Source of the DNA: Brachypterus glaber
Lineage: Eukaryota; Arthropoda; Insecta; Coleoptera; Kateretidae
Assembly (NCBI GenBank): GCA_958510825.1
Contig: OY294050.1
Location: forward strand, 7,355,340 to 7,419,339
Length of the DNA: 64,000 nt
Direction of reading: 5' to 3'
The translations under genes were made by a program, and so were the position numbers. The notes beneath the pieces were generated by a model. That model was not told the DNA's origin. It saw nothing but the letters and a program-made list of their open reading frames with translations, and made no database searches. Below are positions 44,650 through 54,845 of this stretch, piece by piece (position 1 is the first letter of the stretch; each line of letters begins with the position of its first letter).

Positions 44650-46264
44650 TACAGGGTTATTCAGAAATAAGTTCGAAAAATTTAAGAGGTGATTCTACGT
44701 TAAAAAATATGAAAAAAAGTTCCTATGAGGGTTGGTCCGGAAATGATCCTAAGGAGCTACGACCCTCCTAAGGGTACATCTAAAAAGTAGTTTTTATTTA
44801 ATATTTCTGGAACCCTGTATACCACAGTAACGAATTTTCGCACATGCCTCAGCATTGATAAAGGGTCTCATTTAATGTAATTTTTATTTAGTAATTTTAA
44901 CCAGGGACGTGCAAAATGGGGGGGGGGGGAGATGTCACTTTTTTGACATTTTCTCAATAAAATATTAATCTTTAAATAAAAATACATAAAAAGGTACTCT
45001 TTATGTAACACCGTAGAGCTAAAAAATGCACCAATAAAAATTTCAATACTGCAGAGAGATTCTACATTAAAAACTATGAAAAAAATATTCCCATACACAA
45101 ATATCCAAAATCGCCGTTAAGGGCCTTAAAAAGTGTTACTAGTAAGTAAGTAAGTCAGTAAGTAAGTAAGTCTATATTCGTGTTAAAATATACAAAAGTA
45201 TTTACACTCGTCAAAATAGTACAATAAAAATATAAAAAAATTACAATAAGAATATTTAATCTAAAATGGTAATTAGTAAATACATAAATACAAAACATAT
45301 CACTCAATAATAAAATCTAGAAAATCATTTAAACTATAAAAAGCGTGCTTGCAGAGAATTTCTTTTATAGATTTTTTAAAACTTTTAAAATTCATGTTCC
45401 ACATTCTTTGTGGCAGCTTATTCATAAGCTTCGTTGAAATATATTTGAAACTATTATGTGTTTTACTTAAAAGGTAATATTCACTTCTTATTTGACCACT
45501 ATTCCGTGTATTGTATTGGTGGACATGTTCGCCTAATTTACTATCATTTAAGTTGTTAAATGCAAAAAGTAAGCACTGAAGGATATATAACCACGGTAAA
45601 GTGAGTAAACATAAACTTTTAAATGATTCCTTACAATCGTCTCTACTGTATATCCCAGGCCGCTTAAAATTCTACTCTTTAAGAGGCCGTAGTACTCTTA
45701 AAACTGATTTTCGAACCTAGATGTATAGGAGCTTTTTTTCACAGTTTTTAACGCAGAATCACCCTGCAGTATTTAAATTTTTATTGGTGCATTTTTTAGT
45801 TCCTATTTTTGATGCTCAGAACGTAAAATTGTCTCTTTAATTGCAATTTTCTCGAAAACGGTTGGCTCTGCGGTGTTACATAAAGAGTACCTTTTTTATC
45901 TATTTTTAATTAAAGATTAATATTTTATTGAAAAAATCTCAGAAAAGCTACAGATAAAAAAGTTTGAGGCAAAAAAGTGACATCGTCCTCCAATTTTACA
46001 CGTCCCTGGTTAAAATTACCAAATAAAAATTGCATGAATTGATAGCATTTATCAATGCTAAGGCATGTGCAAAAATGGGCTACTGTGGTTAATAGGGTTC
46101 CAGAAATATTAAATAAAAACTACTTTTTAGATGTACCCTTAGGAGGGTCGTACCTCCCTTAGGGCTCATTTCCGGGCCAACCTTTATAGGATTTTTTTTC
46201 ATATTTTTTAACGTGGAATCCAAACCTATTAAATTTCTTGAACTTATTTCTGAATAACCCTATA
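44650..46264. mobile_element. Large foldback element, about 1.6 kb, with LINE insert
   Basis: Terminal inverted repeats of several hundred bp, from TACAGGGTTATTCAGAAATA to TATTTCTGAATAACCCTATA. They run inward through TTAAGAGGTGATTCTACGTT, CCTAAGGAGCTACGACCCTC, AAAGTAGTTTTTATTTAATA and CCAGGGACGTGCAAAA. The block from TTAAGAGGTGATTCTAC to GAGCTACG is also in the element at 53762, so the two families share subterminal sequence but have different tips. Confidence 0.85.
45304..45680 (-). pseudogene. Non-LTR retrotransposon reverse transcriptase C-terminus, 5'-truncated
   Basis: An ATG-less frame on the minus strand, ending in TGA at 45306-45304, reads PGIYSRDDCKESFKSLCLLT, LPWLYILQCLLFAF, EHVHQYNTRNSGQIRSEYYL and later KLMNKLPQRMWNMNFKSFKK. 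This order (RD.CK..FK....TLP.LYI..CLLF, then H.YNTR, then LP..., then FK..I) is the C-terminal region of CR1/Daphne/Crack-type LINE polymerases. A (CTTA)n-type tail lies downstream at 45136-45172 (AGTAAGTAAGTAAGTC on plus). The catalytic palm is absent. The frame is open for about 115 residues. It lies in the middle of the 44650-46264 foldback. Confidence 0.85.
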
Positions 46265-47420
46265 TAATCAGCTTCCCAATATTAGCTATTGAGGATAAAT
46301 AGTTATTTTAATAGTTATTTTAAATATTATAACCCCAAGTATGACTATGAAATAACACGTTTCTTAAACATCAATAAATTGTATATTCCTGATAAATAGA
46401 TTAAAGTTAATAAACAAATAATTGGTCTATTCGTGAAAATTAAAAATAAGTAATAAATTTTATTAATCACAATTAAATATTTTATTACTATAAATAAACA
46501 GTTTATTTGGTTTTGCCTAGAATATTGGTTACCCCAAATTAAACTTTATAATTATTAGCATTAACACTCATCCTTGGTTCAAGCCAATTAAAAAAATATA
46601 TTATTAATGGCGAAAGAAATAGTTTATTTAACACCAATAAACAGGTACTTAGTTAGAAATAAATATTTAGTTAGAAAAGTAAGTTTATTTCTGGAAAACT
46701 GAATACATTTCCTCTATTTTGTTATAGTTTCCTCTATTTGGTTATAGTTTTAAATTATATTTGCCACAAATATATTTTTCTCTGTGTAAATAAAAAAATT
46801 AAACATATTCTATTTTAAAAATATGCCTATTGAATTCTATTTCCGTTCACAATGATATCCTTCATGTCATTTTATACGAAAAAATTAGACCAGAAAACTT
46901 CTCAAAGGGTAATAAATTCTTCCCACATACATTGTTGTTTGAAGCTTTGACCTGTGAGGTAATTTTGATATTCTATTCGTTAAAGAATTTGGTGCAGTAA
47001 GAAGCAATGTCTCTTTTTATATTTGTTTCATAAACCTTAACAATGTACAACTTGTCACATGTTACACATGTTACATAAAGAAGACACAATACCTATATGC
47101 CCGGACTAGATTATTTTGTTAACGGATGCAGTTTCACGAATCCCAAAATCCCATATAAAATGTGGGATTTAGAAAATGGATTTAACCGATTTTTGAGATT
47201 ACTTAAAAGAAGTTTGACTTATGTTCTAACATTTTCTTGATTGCAATTTATTACTTTATGCTGACTAAATGAGATCATTTTTTTAAATAAATAATTTACG
47301 TTGATATATTATAAAACTATGAAACACACGTGGAAAAACATTTGTATAATATACACCGGAAAAAATCGGATAAGTATACAATGTATTTGAGATAAATCCA
47401 TTACTTGTGGTTGCATTTTA
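46265..47420. other. Unassigned AT-rich DNA
   Basis: No gene or bounded repeat recognised. Confidence 0.4.
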
Positions 47421-47424
47421 ATAT

Positions 47425-48145
47425 ACCGGGTGTCTCAACGAAGCCGACTCGGTCGATATATAGAAAGTATCCACTTTAGAGAAAAACCTTAAAGGAAAAA
47501 GTTGTATGGTTTTAAAAAAGGCACAATCTAAAAATATTTTTAAACATACAGGATGGTCCTCCTAGGGTGCGTAACATCTGACTTAGTTTTTTTAAATGGA
47601 AGGGTATATTTTTTTATTATGTCATCTTACTTTTCATAAAAATACCTTTATTTTATATCATATTATATGGGTCTATTGTTTATAGTTTTTGAGTTATATT
47701 TTTTTTTGAGAGAGAACAAACTTACAAATATTGAGTTTTTTGTAGGACACACTCACTTTTCATGTACGTATCGATTACAATCTCATATCGGCCTGGCGAT
47801 CCTCTTCGAATAAAAAGTAGAACCAAGATTCAGAACTGTCTGATATCTTCGTTACTTTCTTTTCTTGTTGTTTTTTGTTTTGCCATTTTTGTTGTTATCA
47901 ACTACTTCGCATGGCAATATTAGGAACACAGCTACTTAGACAAAAATCTTAAAAAAATAACTTTTTGCTTCTTTATTGAGTGAAACACAAAAGGGGCAAG
48001 GAAGGTGCATGTTTGTGCCTACCTTATTACGCTCTTGTCCTGCAATAATCGATGATACCCAGCTTGCGACAGTCAGAACAATTTTACAAGTTTTTACAGT
48101 TGAAGAGCACGAAACACGAACTGCGTTTTTGTGTACGCCATTACC
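47425..48145. other. Possible transposon remnant with overlapping frames
   Basis: ACCGGGTGTCTCAACGAAGCC near 47430 resembles a MITE tip. At 47936-48185 two frames on opposite strands (about 70 codons each) overlap; neither has a recognised domain. A decayed coding fragment is possible but unsupported. Confidence 0.35.
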
Positions 48146-48149
48146 AACT

Positions 48150-48430
48150 GGGTACATTTACATTTCCATTTACATTTTTGTTTAACCTCGTACTATTCTA
48201 CTTAATTAGGCTTCCCCTAAGTCCAGGACTTGTGTGGGCTAGTAGCAGAGTGAACCACCGGCTTTAGTTGACTTTCGAACCAATTTATAGGGAGTGTCCG
48301 CTTCACTTACACCTTCGGCAAATTTCAGTTATTAATTAACTGAAAAAGGCAAATCGGCGCCGGTGAGAATCGAACACACGCTATTTTGGGTAGTAAACTC
48401 GTCAAGTACGACGCGGTAGTCCACTCCCAT
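48150..48430 (-). mobile_element. tRNA-derived SINE, copy 3
   Basis: Reverse orientation. The B box region reads GGTGAGAATCGAACACACGC on plus (one change). The body TTAACTGAAAAAGGCAAATCGG is present, with a (TACATTTACATTTCC)-type tail at 48150-48180. The 5' end stops at CCACTCCCAT, about 13 bp short of the other copies. Confidence 0.9.
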
Positions 48431-49140
48431 AAATCAGATACATCAGTGTCATCTATGACACAGAGGACGAACTAACAAGTTTAAGAGGGGGGTGGGAATA
48501 TTAGGAACATGTCAATCATTGGCTCACCCACCTCAGGTAATCAGTGTTTTGCAAAAAATCGTATCGTTTAAAATTTTGAATTCAATTTTTGCAGTGTATA
48601 GTTAATTTCCTCCCGTCATACACCATTAGTTAAAACAAACATTTAGTTTTTTGAATTGTGGTATTCAATGGCCGGTTGCGGTTGATTTAATTCTTGGTAA
48701 TAGAAAATTAAATCAAATAATTTGGTTGCAACTTTCCAATTATTTGTAATTTATCCCATTTCATATGAGGATTCCAGGACCATATATTGCTCACAAAAAA
48801 AAAAAAATCTCTAGAGTTCATATTTACAGTTGGAATATATATTGACATAACACGTCATAAAATCAAAAATACGCAAAAAAATTTTGCACGAATAGAAGGC
48901 TTTCCCATAATTTTTTGTAAAATTTCAAAATGGGAAAGCAATAACGAGAAAAAAGCGAAGAATTGAGCACATGATAAATATACTTTCTATTCTAAAAATA
49001 TCTATAGTCAATATAGTCTGATTTTTATTGTACATCTTCTTTAAGAAAGCTGCCACAGCCAAATTGGCTGCAATTTTGACTGCGAAAGTGCAATAAGAGT
49101 CACTTTTTAACTACTTACCTGTGTTAAGGTTTCTTCCTGC
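48431..49140. other. Unassigned DNA
   Basis: Nothing recognised. Confidence 0.35.
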
Positions 49141-49149
49141 AAATTTATG

Positions 49150-49645
49150 GATGGTTTAACCAAGAGGGGTCGTGTGGTACATCATTTTAAAGCTTACAAA
49201 ATTCTCTATTCGACCATATATTTTTGCAGTTTTTTAAGGTTTTCATTTTTCATTTTTTTTTGTAATTTTTTTATTATATCATCAATATTAGTTTAAAAGT
49301 ATAATTGACGTATTTGTAACATGAAATAAACCATTTTTCAAAAATTGTTCCATTTTTTTTAAAGAAATTTTGGCGAAATATCCCATTTTTAACCCTATTT
49401 TAAACCCTCAAAAATTGTTCAGAAAAAATAAAAAGTAATATTTGACCACAATTTTATAATCTTTAAAATGATGTATCACACGACTCCCTTCCAATTTAAA
49501 AAATGTCGCCCCTTGACCCCCTGCAGCCATTGTGCCCCGTAAACATATAGAATATATAACAAAACAATATTTGTTTTATTTAAGTATTCCAAATTTCAAG
49601 TTGATATCTTAAGCCGTTCAAAAGGGAGGGGGCGGAGTTTGGACA
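49150..49645. mobile_element. Family A-like element, diverged copy
   Basis: Inverted pair GTGTGGTACATCATTTTAAAG / AAAATGATGTATCACACGAC, with CCCATTTTTAACCCTATTTTAAA and GTTGATATCTTAAGCCGTTC in the right arm. The TACAGTGCGG tips are lost. Confidence 0.7.
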
Positions 49646-50780
49646 TGCACAACATTTTATTTCACTGGTTCTTATTTTATTGTTAACGATTGGGTAAATC
49701 AACCTTTACATCAGAGTTGCTTTTCATCCGCGAAACGAGTAATATGTGCTTTCGGCAGGAATTAGTAATACGTTAAACGGGTTTAATTTTCTAGCATCAA
49801 GTCTTTTAGTATTAGTTATTTATTTATTTATTTGCTATCTTAGATATACCCCAGAATCGATTTTATATATTTTATAGTGATTGTATGGAAGATGTGCAGT
49901 AAAATGACGAACATGTGATTATATTGGAGTAAGAAGGGAATTTTATGTTTTTTAATCATTTATAATGCTGATAAATTTTGATTTGGAAGCAACTAACACG
50001 TGAAGAAGTTTTTATACGTACAAAATTTTTTATATGGTAGCGCATGCGCAAATATAATTACAAATTAGAAAAAACTGCCTTGGCAACAGCTAACACAACC
50101 AACAGTAAACACGAAAATGAAAGAAGGAAAAGAAAAAGTCTTACAGAAGACTGGAAATTTTATATATTTAAAACAGGAGTGGGCATGGCGAAAAGCCAGA
50201 CAAGAACCACTCTTGGTGAATTGAGTAACTAAGAGGGATCTGGCTAATTATCTCACTGAGAAAAGGCCAAAATAAAGGAATAAGAAGAAGAAGAAGAACC
50301 TTTACATCAACATATTTAAGAGTGTAAAAAATGGCGTACCTAGGTAAAGTTATACTGAAAAAAAAAATTTGCTACGTTTGGAAAAGTCCAAGGTAAGCTT
50401 TTATAAAGTTACTAATTAGTAACAGGAAGGTAAGCCAAAAAAGTTATTGAACAACATATTTAAGCTGTTTTATTCTAAAAATACCCAATTTAATAAAACG
50501 CTTTTGTTAGCCACAATGCTCTACCTCTTGTCCCCTAAAGTGTTGAAAGGAAAAATGTTTTGATGGCAGCAGTAAATACAAATGTATTTTCCCTGAAATC
50601 CTCATATGTGGACAAACGGTTAGTTAGCACTAAATTACAACGCTGCAGAACTGTTTTGAAATTGTATATCTATAGATGCTTCCTGAATTAACTGATGTTA
50701 ATAATGCCTAATATTAAATTTTAATTGGGCATCCTAAATACCAAGGTACCGTCAACCGGGGCTATATCAGCAGGGGTCTG
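49646..50780. other. Unassigned DNA with an AGAAG run
   Basis: A 62-codon plus frame at 50044-50232 (Lys/Arg/Thr-rich) is followed by TAAGGAATAAGAAGAAGAAG at about 50277. This layout resembles the tail of a retroelement, but no family is recognised. Confidence 0.35.
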
Positions 50781-50784
50781 ATTT

Positions 50785-50990
50785 AGCATTACGTAACTCT
50801 CTTTATTGTTAAAGAAAAAAAAATGTTGCCGCTAACAGCCAAGACCCACGCCCAAAAATAAAATTGAGTGAAAAAAAAATTGTATTTTTTACCAAAAAAC
50901 AAAATTGAAGAGGTCTTGGCTGCTAGCTTTACGTATTTATAGGGTGTAAATCTCAGCGTTACGAAGCGTTACAGGGGGGGAAGCCTTCCC
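50785..50990. repeat. Inverted repeat with GTCTTGGCTGCTAGC arms
   Basis: GCTAACAGCCAAGACCCACG near 50833 pairs with GAGGTCTTGGCTGCTAGC near 50918, around A-rich AAAATAAAATTG / CAAAATTGA blocks. ATTACGTAAC occurs at its left edge. Confidence 0.6.
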
Positions 50991-51043
50991 CGGAAAGGGG
51001 CTCAAAAATGCACAAATATTGATTTGCGAATTTAAAGTACAGC

Positions 51044-51785
51044 CTTAGGGGCTGTACATATATTACGTAAAGCAATTTTTCAAAAAAATTGACTCCCCCC
51101 TGTGTAACAAACCGTCACATTTACCAACACCCCCCCCCCTGTGTAACGCGTAACAATATAAAAATTTGTATTTTTTTTCTAACATATCTTGATACAGAAT
51201 TTCGCATAATGCAAGACGGTAAAAAGACGGTGTAAAAATGATACATATTTATTATAATAATACATATAGGACTTAATGTACTTAAACAAAAAATCACTCA
51301 AACTTTAAAAAAATATTCATAATCAATATCACACAGGGCAAAAATTCTAGGTACCTCTTTTTACACTGAGTGTCACATATAACACGTATATTGTTTATGT
51401 ATAGGTACACAAAATAGTACACACATTGGTGTTCTGTGAGTACACATTCCGCGTGAAAATGTATCATCGCCGATGATTCATCGGCAAGATCACGCAAGAA
51501 CAGGGCCGTAAGATCAATCAATCAACAGTTTTTGCACTGATTACTATATTATTTAAATATGCATAGTTTCGTCGATTTTTGTGTGAAAAAGGGAATTATG
51601 GGCCACTAAATAGTAATTTATGTTGAAATAAAAATACATCTGCTAAGCTTAGGAAATAAACATTAAATTTATTAAATTCCGTTAGGTAACGTTTACCTAG
51701 ACCCCCCTCCCCCTGTCACAAACTGTAACAATTTCTCTGACCCCCCCCCTAGGCGCGTTACGTAATATATGGATAGTCCCTTACT
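51044..51785. mobile_element. MITE with ATATATTACGTAA ends and C-runs
   Basis: Left GGGGCTGTACATATATTACGTAAAGC and right GCGTTACGTAATATATGGATAGTCCC form imperfect inverted ends. Each is followed inward by GACTCCCCCC- or GACCCCCCC-type runs with TGTAACA. The layout is the same as 10380-11040. The 75-codon minus frame inside is not supported. Confidence 0.6.
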
Positions 51786-52770
51786 TGAAAATTTCAAATT
51801 TAATATGAAATAAAAGTTAAAACCTATTGACCCGTAACTACTTTACAAGAAGTCAGTTTGAAAATTGCCCAATCTTTTATTACATCCTTTATCTAAAATA
51901 TACCAATTTAAATAAAACCAATTGCCTACCGTTAAAGAAAGAACAAAATACCACAAAGGGCCGTATAGGCATTATTAAAGTTTAAAGTTTTGATCAGATT
52001 TCAAGGATGAATGCTTTTAGAAAAAAGGGTCAAAGGGTACCGCCAAAACTGCTTTGCCGAAGGGGTCAACCCCTTCTTTTATAAATCGAATCGCATTTTT
52101 AGTCTCTTATTACTTTTGTCTAACATTTTGTCGGCATTTTTCTGAAGAAATTTGCACAATAACACCGCATCCACGGCTTTGTAGTTAGAGCACTTTTAAT
52201 TTTTGTACTTTGCTTTATCGGCAAAAATATTTCAATGTGATCCAATTTTTCATTACTTTGTGGGTAGCTTTAATGCTTGTGTAAAATTTCACACGACCAA
52301 AAAAAAATTATATATATATATATATATATAAATTTGCTAATTTTAGCATATTCTTTATTATTTCTTCTTGATTTTAAAAGGGTATTAAAACAATTTTATT
52401 TATTTATTTTTATTTTTTTTATTGTTTGTATCTTATATTACAGTTACAGTATAAAATAGTAAAAAGATACTACTTATTACATACTCTATAGTCGAATTAT
52501 ATCTCCATGTCCCTTTGGAACCCTAGATTTAAACAACCCAATTTTTATTTCTTTTTTTATCAACTTTTTTGAGTTTAGACTGGTCATTGGCAATCACAAA
52601 GTGTTTTTTTTTTGTTGTGTTTTTTACATAGAAAAGTGGGACATATATGTCCCACTGAGTCTCAAAGGTTTAACGATCGAGCGCTGTTGCCAATTTTAGA
52701 CGTTTCTAATTACAAAATACCTAACTAAACCGCGGTGATTTAGTTTGCATTCTAAAATTAAGACGTTTTG
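51786..52770. other. AT-rich spacer with TA microsatellite
   Basis: A (TA)n run lies at 52308-52330. No gene recognised. Confidence 0.4.
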
Positions 52771-52773
52771 TCT

Positions 52774-53382
52774 TACATACATAAAGCTACGGTTTCCTCC
52801 AAAAGTCGCAGTAGCTGACGATTGCGACCGGGTAGCCGCCACCAGGTCGTTACGACCCTACCTGTTTTCCTCGGTCTCGCCAGTCGCCAGTCACCATTCT
52901 GTTAGCTGGCCATTTTATTGTTTGCGAGTATATGCCTTTCAATCAGTATGAATATCTCTAAAAAGTCGCTTCTTTTAATGTTTCTGAATTATCAGGCGGA
53001 AGAAGAGAATCTCCTCCTCTTATTAACATTACATCATTAAGAAAAAAGGGTAAAAGCTGATGAGATGTTTCGGCTGAGAGGTGGAGGGATTTCAAGCAAT
53101 TATAATTGAGTGAAACAGTGAAAGACACTTGTCACAGAGCAAAACCACCTTTTCACCGTCAAATTCGTGACGAATTAGTCGTGAGTCTGCTCTCGGAGCG
53201 GTCAAGCTACCGGCGACCAAACGAACGACGACGGGTAGTTAGTAGTAACGACTCGGCAGCAGCTAGGAAAACAGGTACATTTAAAATGCATTGGAGATGT
53301 CTTAACGACTCGGTCGCGGCTACCCGGTCGCAGTCGTCAGCGACTGCGACTTTTGGAAGAATCCGTAGCTTTACATATATGT
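52774..53382. mobile_element. GC-richer inverted-repeat element, about 610 bp
   Basis: Left ACATAAAGCTACGGTTTCCTCC, AAAAGTCGCAGT and CGACCGGGTAGCCGC pair with right GCGGCTACCCGGTCG, ACTGCGACTTTTGGAAG and ATCCGTAGCTTTACAT. The inner arms TTACGACCCTACCTGTTTTCC and GGAAAACAGGTACATTT pair partly. The frames of 68 and 94 codons are arms of the palindrome. Confidence 0.85.
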
Positions 53383-53761
53383 GTAATTAGCTTGATTAAA
53401 TAGTGGCAACGTAGCAAATTGGTAAAACATGATGTTTCGAAAAATATTTAAAAAGACCCATATAAAAAAAAGTGTTTTTGTTTGCGGTATGTGTGGTACA
53501 CCTTTTTACTAACAAAGAACTTGGAGCTAAAATTAGACTTTACTCAAATATTAATGTATTTATTGATTTAGGTTCAATTGCCACGGTAATTATATTTCCT
53601 TTTTTCTGGATTTTAATCTTTTTTGGCTCCGGTTGTCTAAAAAAAAAAATGAAATAAAGGTAAATAAAAAAATAAATATATAAAAGGTAAACAACAAAAC
53701 AAAAGCAACAACCGATTAAGTGATCCTACTTTCGGCGATCAGTTTTATTTAGACCTGTCTA
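53383..53761. other. AT-rich spacer
   Basis: Nothing recognised; the missing last exon of the glucosylceramidase gene was looked for here without success. Confidence 0.35.
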
Positions 53762-54415
53762 TACAGGGTGATCAGTAACTGTCATGCCAAAATTTAAGAG
53801 GTGATTCTACATTCAAAAATATGAAAAAAAGTTCCTATAAAGGTTGGTCCGCAAATGAGCCCTAAGGGAGCTACGGCTCTTTAAAATTGTAATAAAAATA
53901 AGGTTTTTAATTAATAACTCTGGTACCCTTTAAGCAAGTTTTTGCATGTATACTAGTATTAGTATTAATAAGGGCAATAAGTTTATGTTAATTTTGTTGA
54001 ATTTATCCAGAGGCATCCCTGGACGGAAAAATGTATTAGGCTTAACACATTTTTGCCCCAAACTTTTTTGTGTGTACTTTTTTTTGGATTTTTTTGTAAA
54101 AAATATGGATTCCTTGAGTAAAAATACATAAAAAATGTCATATAGTATAACACTGTAGGAGCAATCTTGTGCCACCAAAAACGTAGGTGTTTTGGTGAAG
54201 AATACTTTTTTGCTCAGTTTAAAATGAAGAAATAACCCTGCAGCATTAGATATATTTTATTGATACTTTTTTCCCCCATTCAATATGTCATCTTCGAAGG
54301 GCCGTAGCTCCCTAAGGTCCCATTTTCGCACCAACCTTTATAGAGACTTTTTTCATATTTTTGGATGTAGAATCACCTCTTAAACTTTGGCATGCCAGTT
54401 ATTGATCACCCTGTA
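53762..54415. mobile_element. Inverted-repeat element, 654 bp (TACAGGGTGATCA ends)
   Basis: TACAGGGTGATCAGTAACTG at left and CCAGTTATTGATCACCCTGTA at right. The inverted arms continue about 140 bp through TTAAGAGGTGATTCTACATT, AAAAAGTTCCTATAAAGGTTGG and AAGGGAGCTACGGC. Subterminal sequence is shared with the 44650 element. Frames on both strands are noncoding. Confidence 0.88.
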
Positions 54416-54567
54416 TTAATACATTATTCAAAATTTGCTTTCTTTTGCCCCTTACCCCCTGGTAGCTTTTCTTCTATACTTTGAGTACAGTTTACACAAA
54501 CCAGTAATCATTTTATTTACAGTCCTGAATTTAAGATAATAATACTACTAATACTAATAATACTTAC

Positions 54568-54845
54568 GGATTATATAAAATTATTGCAGTTAAACCATCA
54601 GGTCTCAAAAACGCCATTACTCTGATTTCTTCATGGTTTAATCTAGTTTCAATCCTTCGAGATCCTGGTACCACATATTTTGAAAAATGTCCCAGAACAT
54701 AAAACATAGGCTGCTTGTAAAATTCTCCCGTCTTATTATTTGCAATAATCGGCGAGTCTACGTTATTTCTGATTATTAAAGGACCTCCAGTGGTATCAAG
54801 GACCATGTTCCAATCCACCCAGGCAACTGCGTTATATTCAAAATT
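54568..54845 (-). CDS. Glucosylceramidase exon 9
   Basis: NFEYNAVAWVDWNMVLDTTG, GPLIIRNNVDSPIIANN, KQPMFYVLGHFSKYVVPGSR and FLRPDGLTAIILYNP. The WVDWNM and FY.LGHFSK.V.PGS motifs are diagnostic. Donor GTAAGT after two bases of a codon (phase 2). Confidence 0.96.

Noticed and set aside
47936..48185. Overlapping frames on opposite strands (73 and 69 residues)
   Set aside because: No recognisable family; the plus frame runs into the SINE tail. Not enough to call a gene.
52745..53390. Two Arg/Ser-rich plus-strand frames (68 and 94 residues)
   Set aside because: They are the two arms of one inverted-repeat element.
54452..54524. Possible terminal exon for the glucosylceramidase (acceptor TTCAG, 24 codons to a stop)
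   Set aside because: The intron would be only about 43 bp and the translation lacks the hydrophobic beta-strand pattern of the family C-terminus.
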